Notes under the pieces: model-generated
Databases searched by the model: none
Seen by the model: only the letters and a program-made list of their open reading frames with translations
Told to the model about the DNA's origin: nothing
Shown: positions 44,844-57,047 of the stretch, piece by piece
How the letters are laid out: each line of letters opens with the position of its first letter
How positions within the stretch are numbered: position 1 is the stretch's first letter
DNA from: Marasmius tenuissimus
Lineage: Eukaryota > Basidiomycota > Agaricomycetes > Agaricales > Marasmiaceae
Length of the DNA: 64,000 bases
Direction: 5' to 3'
Assembly (NCBI GenBank): GCA_029532415.1
Contig: JAQOTA010000062.1
Coordinates: 496,001 to 560,000 of the forward strand
Position numbers and translations under genes: made by a program

Positions 44844-47260
44844 TTAAGCCTTGTTCGAAGAGCTCGTCATACGCTTCCTTCTATCTGGGTCTAAAATCAA
44901 TTTCCGCAACCGAATGCTTTGAGGGGTGATCTCGACAAGTTCGTCATCCGCCATGTACGCCATGCTTTCTTCCAAGTTCATAGTCCGGGGAGAAGATATG
45001 ACAATCTTTTCATCAGCACCAGCGGCTCGAATGTTGGTGAGTTGCTTCTTCAAGCATGGGTTGACGTAGAGGTCTTGGGATTTGGAGCATTCGCCGATGA
45101 CCATACCGGGATAAACTAACGAATATCATTGAGCATCATTAAAGGCTCGCGATGGTGAATGAGCTCACCGTTGGTCTGAGGATGGATGAACATGGTTCCA
45201 CGAGCCTGGAGCGGTGCCATCGCGTATGCGGATGATTCACCCAGAGCCATACAGATGAGCGATCCGTTCCTTCCAGTGTCGATAGCACCCTTATATGGTT
45301 CGTAGGCCTTGAAGTAGTGGTTGAGAGTCCTGAGAAGCAACCACACGTTAGTTCGTGTGATTTAAATGTGATGGGAATGATACAAACCCTTCTCCGTGAA
45401 CATCGTTCTTGAACTCTCCAGCCATGTAGCCAATCAACCCACGAGCGGGGATGTCCATCTCTATCTTGACCCATCCCTCTTCAGGCTCCCCAGTCTCGTA
45501 CGACGTCATCTCTCCTTTCCTCATGGTTAATTTCTCGACAACCTTCCCTGCGTATTCCTCCCGAACGAAAATTGTGCAAGACTCGATCGGTTCCAACATG
45601 GCGTGAATTCCCTTCCTCCCTTGAGCATCGGGATTGGGCCTCATGACAGCCTTTGGTGGGCCAATCGACAGTTCAAAGCCTTCGCGTCGGAGTGTTTCGA
45701 AGAGGACACCGAGATGAAGAACGCCACGACCGCGAAGCTCGATAGACTCAGAGGTCGGGCCCGGGAGGACTTTGAGCGCGACATTGGTCTCGGCTTCCTT
45801 GTAAATCCGGTCACGGATGACCTGAGAGGTTAGCTTGTTGCCTTCACGGCCGGCAAACGGAGCGTCGTTAGGGTAGACGAACATAGAGATGGTCGGAGGG
45901 TCAATCGGGGTAGTCTACAAATTTCACTCAGTGGGTGACGACGGACGCAGAAACAAGAAGTCGTACCTCGAGTGGTTTAGGCCCTTCTTCACCCCATCCA
46001 TCTGGGGCTACGAGACTGACGTTTACACCTCCACCTTTGTTCATCTTGATACCGGCAATACTGACGATTTCTCCGGCACCTGCAAGCTCCCGTTCAACCC
46101 TCTCCATACCGACACGGCTGAAAATCTTCTTGACCTTGCCCTCGCCGCATTTGTTGCCATCCACGTCCAGAGCGAGGAGATTGTCTCCAACCTTCAAAAC
46201 ACCAGACTGAATGCGACCGAGGTAAAGCATGCCAACGTAAGGGTCTGCCTCTATCTGAACCGTAAGCATCGAGAACGGGTCCGTTCGCGACAGATGGCTT
46301 GGAGGTGGGACATGTTCGAGAATCGTGTCAAAGAGGGGTGTCATCTTGGTACTGATCTCTTCCGAGGCTGCAGCAGTGGTGGCAGATTCTTCCGTTGAGA
46401 TGACCGGAGGTTCGAGTTGAGCCCAACCTTGCTTCGCAGAGGCATATAGAAGAGGGTATTCCATTTGGTCGTCCGTTGCACCAAGGGTCGCGAAAAGATC
46501 GAATAGGTCGTTCTCTACTTGCGTAGGCCGGGCCGTGGGTCTGTCGGCCTTATTCATGACAACTAATGGCCTGGAAAAAGCGCGTTGAATGGTCAGTTGG
46601 AGCTCATAAGATGACCATTCTCTAGACAACGCACCTCAAACCACGACTCAAAGCCTTTGACAACACGAATCTAGTCTGCGTCATAGGGCCCTCTGTAGCA
46701 TCCACAACGAGTGCTACACCGTCCACCATGCTCATAATCCGTTCCACTTCACCACCAAAGTCTGCGTGTCCAGGCGTGTCGACAATGTTGATGAGGTTGC
46801 CTTTATACATGATACTCGTGCACTTGGAAAGAATGGTAATGCCACGTTCCTTTTCAAGGTCGTTCGAGTCCATAACACGGGTAATGAATCCTCCATCTAC
46901 GACAGTGTCCGCGGTTGTTCCCGAAGCTGACTGGGATGTCGGAGTAAGCTGGAGTTGCTCAAGAGCACTCAACCGTTTGATAGTACCAGACTGGCGAAGA
47001 AGCTGGTCTACTAGCGTCGTTTTGCCATGGTCGACTGAGAGAATAGCAATGAGTATGACAAGTCAAAGTCATTGGATGAAAGGAATACCATGGGCAATGA
47101 TTGCTATGTTCCTGATGCTTTCCGGTGATGCAAGGTCTGCAGATGCGGTAGCATAGGATCTATACCGCAGATATGCAAGGTTTTTGCATTGAAGAGAGCG
47201 TGAGCTATAGTGCCAGGGGACTCCTCTATAGAGGGACCCAACCGGTCGACATGTTTGCAT
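44844..47260 (-). CDS. Mitochondrial TypA/BipA-type translational GTPase
   Basis: Multi-exon minus-strand gene (at least six exons). The N-terminus is Arg/Ser/Tyr-rich without acidic residues up to [13 protein letters not shown], like a mitochondrial transit peptide, so the protein probably acts on mitochondrial ribosomes. GTPase motifs in order: [15 protein letters not shown] (G1, split by an intron), KERGITI (G2), [12 protein letters not shown] (G3), MNKADRP (G4), YASAKQGW (G5). Domain II ([17 protein letters not shown]) and the elongation-factor-like C-terminal domains ([45 protein letters not shown]) follow; the TypA-specific end includes [21 protein letters not shown] and [19 protein letters not shown]. 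TypA/BipA associates with ribosomes in a GTP-dependent way and helps under stress. No defects seen. Confidence 0.9.
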
Positions 47261-47505
47261 CAGAGTTGGATGTGGTCCGTGCGCTGCAAGCGGAATTTTT
47301 CTCTAAACGCCACGTGGGATTTTCCCTATGGGCGGTTCCTCAGCGCTTGGAGCTTAACCGACTACCACAATGACCCTGCAATTGCAACGCTGGCACCACC
47401 TTGCGATCGACCACCATGTCCTGAATACACATTCTGCCTCCCAAAATAATCTCTGTCATTCTCGAATTTGCTGCGAGAGGTGATGGTTTCATAAAAGACA
47501 CGATA

Positions 47506-48850
47506 ATGAATTGTGCACTGGTAAAGCGAAACTGGTGTACTATGTCCAGGCCTTACATCTTTCGAACTATCCAATTTGCGCTCTCTCAGGGCGGGGCGAA
47601 GGAGTGGGTGACTCGTTGTCGAGAATCGCCTCATCTGATTCCGCTTATCTATCACCTCACTCTCACCGAAGATGACACCGAGTCGGATGAGGAAGAAGGG
47701 GCAATTCGTTGGGAGAACTGGGAGTTAGATAATGCGGAGGAGTTGAGTCGAGCGATGACTCACGCCCAAAACTTGACACTAGATGGTCTTATAGGAAAGA
47801 CGATGATCACAAACCTAGCGCCTCATCTCGCTTTCGTCAAGCATCTCGGCTCGTCTGCAGGGGGACTTCAGTCGATCCAACTCGAATGTGTCGAATTCGA
47901 ACAACCTGACCACCTCTTCCTCTATCTTTCCAACCTACCTGGAACACTGTTCACAGGTCTACCGGTGCCTTCGACGGTCCAGATAGTTACTACTTCTCCG
48001 ATGCCGGACTCGCCACGTATAATCCGGGACCTCACCACGTTGGGTGGCCTTTACGCTCATCGATCCTTCACCACAGCGACCTTCGGAGGGACGTTCTTTT
48101 ATGGCTTTTAGGCCCCGCTTTAGACCTTCCAGGCTTGCAGTCGCTAGTTTTAGACTCTAGCTTTATGTTTAGCGATTATGAAGTCAGCGCCTCCGCGAAA
48201 GCCTACTTCGAACAGGTCATCGTTTCGGTTGGCCCTTCTCTGCGACATCTGGTACTGGGATCATACTAAGACAACTTGATCAACGATGGTGAGATAGTCC
48301 ACCCCCATCTTTGCTTTCCTAGTTCATCAACTCCCCTCTGTTAGAGTTTCCCCCTTCCCACTTTCGACACTTGCGTGAGTTGAGGCAGCTTATCTTCATA
48401 TCCGCATATGGCTCGGGACTCAGGCCTATTGACGGTATCAGCCGAGCTCTCGCCCTGCTACCCGGATTGTTGAACCACCCGTCTCTCGAGGAAATCGTGC
48501 TGGCAGTCGATTTTGATCCTGAAGCCGGCCAGGACGTCCGGCTTTGGAGCGCTCTTCCGCGCAATGGGGAGCTCTCGACAAGGAATTAGATGCTGCGACA
48601 CGGTCGACTCCTACCTTCCGCCGCCTGCTCGTTATTGTGTCCGTTCTCGCGTCGGATGGCTCCGAAGACGGAGGTGCAGATCCTGAGTTGATAGTGGCAG
48701 AAGTTCGGAGGGCTTTACCTCGGTTGTCAGGTAGGGGACTGTTGGCTATCTGTGGAGAGCGTGTAAGCCCCTCTTCGCTTTCCTTGTGCATATAATTTCT
48801 TTGACTCATGAGCCTGTTGAATTTCTAGCCTTACTCTGAACACAGCATGA
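47506..48850 (+). pseudogene. Decayed F-box-like protein gene
   Basis: Starts CALVKRNWCTMSRPYIFRTIQF, the region that follows the F-box helix in many agaricomycete F-box-like proteins, and continues with AEELSRAMTHAQNLTLDGL. Near 47960 the frame shifts to AFDGPDSYYFSDAGL..LLGPALDLPGLQSLVLDSS..LRHLVLGSY and stops; later HLRELRQLIFISAYGSGL..LNHPSLEEIVLAVDF appears, with another shift near 48550 into AQWGALDKELDAATRSTPTFRRL..LLAICGER, an intron and a stop at 48850. At least two frame breaks without plausible introns make it a probable pseudogene; fully spliced alternatives cannot be ruled out by eye. Confidence 0.55.
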
Positions 48851-48979
48851 AAGCGTTGTACTATGAGGAGTGGTGGTATGAATACCCTGCTCCATGTTGG
48901 ATGGAAACATTATCATACGAGTGACCTTGGCCCTCAAGAAGATCAACGAGGCTCTAGGAAGCGAAGTACATTCAAAAGT

Positions 48980-49650
48980 CATGGATTGGATATGGTCCGA
49001 AAAGATGGCTGAGGCCATTTGCTTACCTCGCCATCGCTCTGCAGATTCTGATAGTGTGTTGCGGAAATCGTCTTCAGGTACATGGTCGCTGAATTTCTCA
49101 TAGCAAGTGAGGAATTGGACGGAATGAATATACCGGCGTGAATGGCTGGCCCATGAGTGTTCCGATATGATGAGGTTAGTGTCAATCTGCAATTTCGACC
49201 TTTGGTACAGAACTCACGGATCCAGTTGTTCCGTCGGACATCCGCTGAGTATCCTTGCCTCGCGTCACCATGGCCAGATCCCGCACTCGGTGTGACTGTA
49301 AGCACCTCGTCTTGGAAAGGACCTTCGAACGCAGGCCTAGAGGTGGTGAATAAAAAAGGACTAAGTTGAATGAAATGGTATTCACAACGCTCTCCGGTGT
49401 AAAGGGCAACGGTCTGTCGATAAGAGATGGCGAAAATACCCGTAACCAAGGCCATACGCTTGACCAAAATCTATCTAGTTGATGAACGGTAGCTGACGCT
49501 GTGCCAGTAGAACCCGTGTGATCCAACTTTAGTGAGTCTGTAAAATTTTCCTCAGGCTAAATTCAACGTCGTGAATATGTTCCTGGTTTTCGGACCAAAC
49601 ATGTATGGGTGAGACGTGCCTCTGAGCCGAGGAACGATTAGGAACCAGTC
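48980..49650 (-). pseudogene. MYND3-type remnant
   Basis: The minus strand carries a decayed copy of the N-terminal half of MYND3: SENQEHIHDVEF..RKILQTH (from PEAKNVFTSLEKITDAL), then GSTGTASATVHQLDRFWSSVWPW and FSPSLIDRPLPFTPESVVN (from GTASTTVRQLDRYWACVWHW and FSRSLIDGPLPITPEGVAN). Stops and frameshifts follow, and neither finger nor C-terminal domain is present. Confidence 0.65.
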
Positions 49651-50343
49651 TCGGCTTGGAAGTTTTGTCCGGAAAAGCGAGAAAAACGCAACAGTTGGTT
49701 TGAGATACTGCCGAACGCTTCATATGCTACATGTAATCTATGCAACAACCCTTCAGCTGCCAGTCAATTGCCGGTTGAGATGGAAAAGTGCAGATTCACC
49801 TCAACGGGGACGCGACTTCAGCCGACAATGCCGCTCTCGTCGACAGCTGAGAATGAATTGCGGATCAAACATTCCAGGTCCAACATTTAGTCGTTGAACT
49901 CGGTGGACTGCCTCAAACGTCCGTTGTCGTCCAACAACCGTCAATGCCTAGGTTTGAGCCTGATGCCTGAGCCTGAATCGCCCCAAATTACAGGAAATTC
50001 AGATCTCGACTCCGACTTGACGGTAGAGTTCTTCAAGTCTTCTGTATCTCCGGCGTCATTTTATCGCTTCGTTGCAATATCCCCTTACAAGTAGTGAGTA
50101 CGGTACTACAGGAGTCGGGAATCACAGCTTGAAACCCGCAGGGCAATGAACCTGATTGTGCCCAAACCTTCGACCTGTGGAGAATCAAGATGGAGACGGA
50201 GATGGAAGCAACCGAATGCAGAGATATATTATTATCCTCATTATCAAGGATGCTTATCAGGCCAAACAGGGGACTAGCTCAGGGCTTCAAAAATGTTACT
50301 GACCTCCCCTCCAGTTCAACGAACATGTGCCTCCTTGGAGCAG
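49651..50343. other. Intergenic upstream of MFS3
   Basis: No gene recognised. Short frames on the plus strand lack any family feature. Confidence 0.35.
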
Positions 50344-52356
50344 AATGAAAGCCTCCAAAGAACGGTTCGTGTCTTCCAACCTTCCTGCATCGAAATATCT
50401 GACTCGTCTAATCTTCACAGAACGTCAAGAAAGTGGGAGCTGGGCTCCCCAGGTATTGAATGCCACGATACGGAATCATATACATCTTTAGACTCTGGCA
50501 GTTTCAAAGACGTTCGCTCTGAGGACTCAAATACAGCAGTGCTACAGGAAATGGTATGTTCTGCACGGGTTACAACCCATTCTCCTACGTTTATCCACTA
50601 TCCTTCAGGACGGCGGGTTTGATGCTTGGGCATACCTTGCCAGCGCATGGGTCGTCGATTGCTTCGTATGGTACGTATCTTCCGACTTTGACTCTCTCGT
50701 TTCTCTTCTCATACGCTCGAACAGGGGACTTCCCTACTCGTATGGTGTCCTTTTGGACTACTACCAAAAACGCGACTTCCATACTTCCCCGGGAGGTCAA
50801 CTGGCCATTGTAGGCGCACTCTCCAGTGGTCTACCAGATTTTCTATCCATCGCCATACTGCCCCTTTTAGGACGGTATCCCCGCGTCAAGAGAAAAATAA
50901 TGGTCATGGGTCTAGCGATGTTGATGGGCGGACTTGTGGGTGTTGCGTTCGCGACAGCAGTGTGGCAGATCATTCTGTTTCAGGGGGTTTTAGCTCCATT
51001 GGGCTCAGGTGAGCTTTGACAATCTTCCGGAGACATTTAAGGGATTTAATACAGCTATGATTAGTGCTACTGTGGTTCCCAATGATGACCTACCTTTTCG
51101 AGTGGTTCGACAAGAGAATGGGACTTGTACGTATCAACAAAACCTCCGACACAGGTAGAAAATTGACCACCGACTCATCCTAGGCAAGTGGGATATTGCT
51201 GTCGGGCGCTGGTACGTGAGCGTTCCATTGATTTTGATTCATCTCGGCTTCAACGATTCAACCCAAGGTGTCGGCGGCGTTATCTTCCCACTAGTGATCA
51301 ACGCTTTGCTCTATCGATACGGGAGAAGAACGACATTGTTATCCGTCGTAAGACTTTCTCGGTCACTTCTCTGCGCTACTCAACTGACTCCTGAACAGGC
51401 CCTAACTCTATTCATCTGTATCATTCCCTGTTTTCGATATCTTAAGTCCCGACGGTCCTCGGCGTGTGTGGATGCCGATGACTCTCATCCAAAAACCGTT
51501 CTCAATCTAAAAAGCGTCCGGAGAAAAACGCTCGCTATACTTTGCGCAGCCAACTTGATTCAATCGTCGGGCAATATTATTCCTCGACTATATCTCCAAG
51601 GTAAGTACTAGGCTCATTGCCTCAATCCGCTATCCGAGATGCTCAACCCGATAACCTGCCAGCATTCACTTCAGATATGGACGTTAGTCCGACGCTTGGC
51701 AGCCTTGCGATTGCTCTTCTGAATGATACGTCCCAGGGATTCCTAGGTCAGGTCCTCAGTACTCAAATACTCATCATCGGTTCGTCCCGATAGGTTTCTC
51801 AGCCCTAGGATCCATCTTTCTCGGCTACCTCTCCGATCGGTGTGGCGTGCGAATGGCCATCCTCCTCTCCGCCTTGGGTTCAGCCGTCGCTACGTTTTGC
51901 GTCTGGGGCACCACACCAAAATCCTCTGTTACCCCCATTCTAATATTCGCAGCTATCCACGGACTCCTGTCCCAAGGCTGGTCAGCTCTCTGGACGAGAT
52001 TTGCCTCAGTCTCGATGAACGGGAAGGATCCGAATTTGGCTTCGGGGGTTCTATCTGTGTATGTTGCGGGTGAGTTCATGTTCTGTTGACTTCCGAAAGA
52101 AAAATATTTACTCCCGTAATAGGAGGAGGTTTGGGCGTCGTACTCGCGGGGCCTATTTCGACAAGTCTGATGCATCCATGGGCCTTGACGAACAAGACGA
52201 ATTCGGCGTATGGTGTTGAGGGATATGTGCGTCCAGAGCCGTTTCTTGAACATCCCTGTCAATCTCACACCCGGTCATTTTGTTCAGGGTCCGGTAATAC
52301 TCTACACAGGGGCGGCGCTACTATCAAGCAGTATTGGCGTTGCGTATGGGAATTGA
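50344..52356 (+). CDS. Monocarboxylate-transporter-like MFS protein, copy MFS3, with shifted splice donor
   Basis: About 12 exons; the first four are 50344-50363, 50421-50553, 50609-50670 and 50725-51008 (the fourth is 284 bases, as in MFS2), and the last ends at 52356. DGGFDAWAYLASAWVVDCFVW is the MCT signature; LPYSYGVLLDYYQKRDF, GRYPRVKRKIMVMGLAML, GGVIFPLVINALLYRYGRR and FLGYLSDRCGVRMAILLSALGSA follow, and the protein ends SSIGVAYGN. The intron after ..IALLN has lost its donor (G to A at about 51726, AATG|ATACGT, versus AATG|GTACGT in MFS1), but a donor 21 bases further (CTAG|GTCAGG) keeps the frame and would add seven residues (DTSQGFL). Probably functional. Substrate unknown. Closest paralog: MFS1; converges on MYND4. 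Confidence 0.78.
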
Positions 52357-52746
52357 GCTTAGCACTTAAGTACACTCACTCCAGGCTTCGACTTGGGCTG
52401 TAATAGTCGTGAATGCGAGCCCTAGAATCTCTGTCAGCGAGCTTTGAGGCACCAGGAGTCGCCAAATTCTCTGTTTACAGACAGAGGTCATATGGTCTTG
52501 AAAACAAGGAGGGAGACAAGGTGCACGGCGCACGTCGCTCGAGCTAGACTAATCATAATCAAATACACGCTCCGATTAGATTTTCATTCGGTCCCGCGAT
52601 ATTATTGTAAGTATCTTCGATAATCAAATTCGCAGATCTATAACGCACATGCTGGGAGGCTATTGAGGAATATGTCCGTCTTTCGAGATATTCACGTATG
52701 CCAATCGTTATCACCCAGAGGACGATGCATCTAATTCTTCATGGGC
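52357..52746. other. Intergenic between converging MFS3 and MYND4
   Basis: About 390 bases, no coding or repeat signal and, unlike the equivalent gap in block B, no MITE. Confidence 0.45.
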
Positions 52747-54645
52747 CTAAGTGAGGTCGACAAAGTGATCATGGTAAGCCACCACAAGTGAACCGTCGGA
52801 ATCGGCACCCTGCCAGGGAATCAAAGCGCAAACCAACAACGTCCCATCCAAGTCATCAATACCCCCACGTTCTGGTATACTTTTCATCACAGTCATTTTC
52901 GCTCTGAACTCGGCGTTCGATGCGGCTTCGATTGCCGGGGGTACTTGTCATAGTCCACCCATATGACGGGTAAAGCTCCGTGCTTCCCCCAATACTCCTC
53001 GCAAAGCTCCCTAGCCTTTGTCATGAACAGTTCCTCATAGTCGAACGCAAAATGAAATCTGAGCAGTCGTAGCTCGAAATGGCCTGGGCATCTCGGAAGC
53101 CATCTTCCCTCTGCTTGTACGGGTAGGGTCTCAGTCAGGCTCACAGACTCACAATCGAATAGAGATATCGCACCTCGGACCTTGACTTGCACATCCTGGC
53201 ACTTTGACTTGTGGTATGCTCTCCAAGCAACCTTCTGACAGCGTTGTGAGCAGTAAACCTCGCGCGCGCATCCTCCACAACGTAGATAAGACACGGTAGA
53301 ATACATATCGGTATTCGTACACTGCGAAGGTCTCCGGGTTAATACTGACTCGTTGCTCGAGGTAGTGATTATTGACCACACTTACTTCCCGGTTCCCACA
53401 TGAACGATATGCTTCCCAAGTCAATTTCGCCGAAATGGATGCATTACGAAATGTTACCTCCACTGCGAGATCGTCCCATTGCTCCCTCAACGAGTGAAAA
53501 GGCGCATCTGGAGCGAAGAGCGGATTATCCCAATTATCTAGTCCTAGTTTCTGGACCTTTCGGATACTGCTCACAAGGCGCACCATGAGCGGCCTGTGAA
53601 TGGCGCGCTGTTTGAGACAGGCGAAGAGGCGCGTCGTAACGAACGCTGGATTGCAGAGTCCAGGATGAGAGAGTGCATGGCGTACATGCTCGACAACGAC
53701 ATCTTTCAGTTGGAATATATGTAGGAGGAGGCCTCCGTCTAGCAATGATATCGCAAGGTACGCGTTCGCCAGAATTGTGACTGTGAGTAGCTGGAGGCAT
53801 TCCAGTAAGCAGAGGTATTTGGCGTAGTTTGATTGTTTCTGTGGATCGAATGGCTGGAAGCGACGACGGCTCAGGCTCTTGATCGTGAGAGAAATCCGTG
53901 GTAGAATGCCCATCCGCGCCGACGCCCTGAGCTCCAGAAGTGCTGGGGAGAACGACAAAGTGAGAATGTTGATATACATGAAATGGTGTCGGAGGGTATT
54001 GAAATCGGGCGCAGAACGGGATGCCTCGAGCGCAATTCCTTTCAAGAGTGTCCCTGTGAGGTCGAAATTAGTTGTAGTGAAGAAGATTTCGAGTTTGTCC
54101 TTTGGTGCCCCCTTCAGTATCCGACCACTCTCACCCCCGCTCTTCACCAGAGTCTCCAGAAATAAGCCAATGACATGCATAAGGGGTCCCACAACATCAT
54201 CCCCTAATTGTAATTCGCTTACGCGTAACCATAACTCTGTAGCATGTACTAGAATCTTGGGGTGGGACTGGCTGAGACGGAGTAGTGCATCGGTGTTCTC
54301 AGCATCCCCTCGAGTAGAGTTGTGGGTGGAGTACACCAGTAGGATGGACGACATCTCGACAAACTTCCTAGCGTTTGCTAGGCCAGAAGGCGTAGATGGT
54401 GCGGGATCTTTGAGTATGCCCTTTGTGAGAACGACCATCCACCGCCATATAAGAGGCCAGTTCTGCTCTAGTGCGCGGAAAGCAGCAGCAGCAGCAAGAG
54501 CCAGGCCCCCTACTCCAAGAAGGGCATCCTTTACATCATACAGAGTTGATATGACCTGCCCTGTGTGGTATCCAAGTTCATCAAAGTTGATGGTTGTCGG
54601 AGTCCGAACGCGACAGTTCTTCACAACACGTTCGAAGAGTCTCAT
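52747..54645 (-). CDS. Large MYND zinc-finger-like protein, copy MYND4, with a 3' homopolymer frameshift
   Basis: Exons 54645-53386, 53321-53174 (148 bases, as in MYND1 and MYND2) and from 53113. The start is MRLFERVVKNC, matching MYND2; an upstream in-frame ATG at 54819 would overlap the ST7 3' region and is not conserved. Domains: TINFDELG, LEQNWPLIWRW, FQPFDPQKQSNYAKYLCLLE, finger CTNTDMYSTVSYLRC..CYCSQRC-type..WRAYHKSKC, then LPVIWVDYDKYP. There the frame runs into a stop at 52893, but the adjacent frame continues with family sequence (LLVCALIPWQGADSDG..) to a stop at 52747. A run of five G at 52937-52941 (plus strand) is one short of what the family frame needs. So the protein is either truncated by about 45 residues or the base is a sequence error. 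Confidence 0.75.
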
Positions 54646-54822
54646 CGGTGGTGAGCTACGAGATTGCGAAATCGAATCCTGGTGATGGACTGGTGGAGAG
54701 GGGGTAAAAGGGTTCGTGCCGTCGGCCAACAACCGTTCACACGGTTTATATACCCTCGGCGATAGCCGGTGACGACATGTCCATAGCGCTTGTGGACATG
54801 AACGAATTTCTTCCACCAACTC

Positions 54823-55949
54823 CTACACGCTATACTGCAGCAAATACTGATAGTCCTCCATGTCTCCCTCAACCCTCTTCCTCAAAGCTTTGGCTATCTC
54901 TTCATCCCACTCCTGGGCCCATTTTACTGTCTCGCTTTCGATATCAATGGGCTTATCGTATTTCTGGTCGACATAAGTTCTTAGAATTCGAACAGCAACT
55001 CCCCAGTCGCGAGATATACTTACCGGATTTGGGACAACTCCGTTCGATTCGTTCAATGTTTTGAAGAAGGCATTTCCTAGCTTGGTCCCCTTCCGCATCT
55101 CAGGGCTGTCCCAATTGTATCTTATCCCTCCCTCGTCCAACCCCAATGTGTCGCATACTTTCTTCATCTGACCTTGTGGATCTTTCACCAATTTTTCTCC
55201 GTCTACGACAATTGGCAACGGCACGTTGGCGATATCGCCTTGCTCCATCGAGTCTGCATAGGCTTTGTAGGAGTCGAAGACCAGCCTTGTCAATTTGTAG
55301 CTCGTCAGAACAGGGAAATCGAGATTTGAAATTTCCCCTCCCATCTCTCGCAGAGCTCGATAAGTCGAAGGAGTCGCATGTGCCGGATGACGAATCGTAA
55401 TAATTGGCGTAAAGGAGAAGAAGAACCTGTCCGGGATGAGTGTCGGGTTGGAACGCACATCCAAATCGTCCCCGAGGCCAGAAGGGCTTGCTGCAAGGTC
55501 GAACTTGCGATCAACAACCGACGGTGTTGGCCGGGTCTTGCGCTCCGGAATATTAAGTTGGGAATTGACGAGTGAAGACGGCATGAGTTGGTAAGGATGA
55601 TCCATCGCCAAGAAACGTTTGCCCTGACATACCCATCAGTCCCCAATCAGACTCCAGGATGATGAAAACTCACCTTCGCCTCGGCCTCCGCGACGTTTCT
55701 CTGCGTGGTGTCCACAAAGTTCTGCCAGCTAACCTTCGTTAGGGTCTCGTCGTCTATTCCATAAGCATCACATGCTGCCTTCGAGGGGTCCAATGCGGCC
55801 TGGCTATCGACACCCAGTCGATATGCAGGCATGCAGCTCAATGGCTTGGCCGCCTTGAATGATGGATGCCCACTAAGGAGCTGGTAGAAGAGATGAGAAG
55901 TCGAGCGTGGATGGGCAAAGACATAGACACGACGATGTGGCTCAGCCAT
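54823..55949 (-). CDS. Sulfotransferase-like P-loop protein, copy ST7 (intact)
   Basis: Exons 55949-55674, 55623-55024 and 54963-54823 give about 338 residues in phase 0. FAHPRSTSHLFYQLLSGHP (phosphosulfate-loop-like), ITIRHPAHATPSTYRALREM, VVDGEKLVKDPQGQMKKVCDTLGLDEGG and KWAQEWDEEIAKALRKRV..LLQYSV define the family. The acidic insert after the first third is shorter than in ST3 and ST4. Stop is 177 bases before the MYND4 start on the same strand, so the two could share readthrough or regulation (inference). Closest paralog ST4, which also precedes a MYND gene. No defects. Confidence 0.85.
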
Positions 55950-57047
55950 GTCTGAGGTCGGGGAAGGGTGTATCTGGTGAATTTGGGTCGATCCAGCTCT
56001 TTAAATCAGCTCTGGGCTGGGCCAACATATTACCCACCGATTTCCTAAGACTGCCACCACTCGCGGAGAGGTCGAATGGAGAAAGTACACTGAAGGAGTA
56101 TTACGCAGCAGGGCTACGCTGTTGCCAGACCCAGGGACGGCTCCCGCACTGAACGGTCGTCAGACGAGCTCACGATACACGAAGTCCGGGGTAGACTCTA
56201 TCAGATTTCTGAGTTATTAGAGGCGGTATTTACATCGAAATTGACAGTTGACTGTAGACTCTTGCCATTGTGTAGTTTGGGGACATCGGGAGCGTATTTG
56301 CTGCCATCGAGCACTATTGGAAGGTTCTGGGCTGGCCGATTCTCAACCAGGAACTCAGTGCTGTACATACCGTGGTCGGGTGCTCAACCTCGACCGTCAT
56401 TATTGGTCTGAGTCCATGAACTTCTGAGTACATGAATGTACCTAGTGACGATTCACAATTGCTCCCTCCCGCAGACTCTCAGCCCTCGTTTCATCCCATC
56501 AATTATGAGTCCGTTTCGTTGCTTCTCCCGCTCTGCTGACCGGTTCTTTTGTGTTTTCTTGCATTAAGATTCATCATCCCTGGTTCAGCGCATCCTTGGA
56601 TCCGGGAGCGTCCCTTTTAATCCACTCAGGACAGCGACTACACATATTATGCTCTGAATCCGGAATCAGAAATCCGATAGACATTGTCTCGATTCTTGTC
56701 AGTACGGAAGATGTCAGAAAATCTAACAAGCACATGCTGAGGGTCGCTCCTGATGATTCTGATCACTAGAATTCAGTCGTTTGGTGTGTAAAGATGTGTT
56801 GTTTGGATTTTTGAATTTTTGAGATTTGTATAGCTAGATGATACATACTAATAAGTGTAACGGTGCGCAGGTAATGCAAAAAGCCACTAAGGATACAGTG
56901 TGGAGAACCGAACGAAAAACCAGGTATATGGAAACACTGAGGGGAGATGACGTGAAACGAGTTTATCGCGAGTTTTTGTAGTAAGAGGAGGGGGGGGGGG
57001 GTATGAAGAGTAGTATATGAACAACACGAACGAAACGAAGTAATTAA
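55950..57047. other. Intergenic between ST7 and STE3-2
   Basis: A likely place for pheromone precursor genes in this kind of locus. I read both strands for Cys-x-x-x-stop ends and found none with an aliphatic core. One open frame (56551-56769) has no recognisable feature. A G homopolymer lies at about 56990-57000. Confidence 0.4.

Noticed and set aside
51715..51800. MFS3 intron as a U12-type AT-AC intron
   Set aside because: It begins ATACGT but ends in AG, the paralog has an ordinary GT donor, and a usable GT donor lies 21 bases on in frame.
54645..54819. Upstream ATG at 54819 as the MYND4 start
   Set aside because: The extra 58 residues are not shared with other MYND copies and the region abuts the ST7 stop codon; the MRLFERV start aligns with MYND2.
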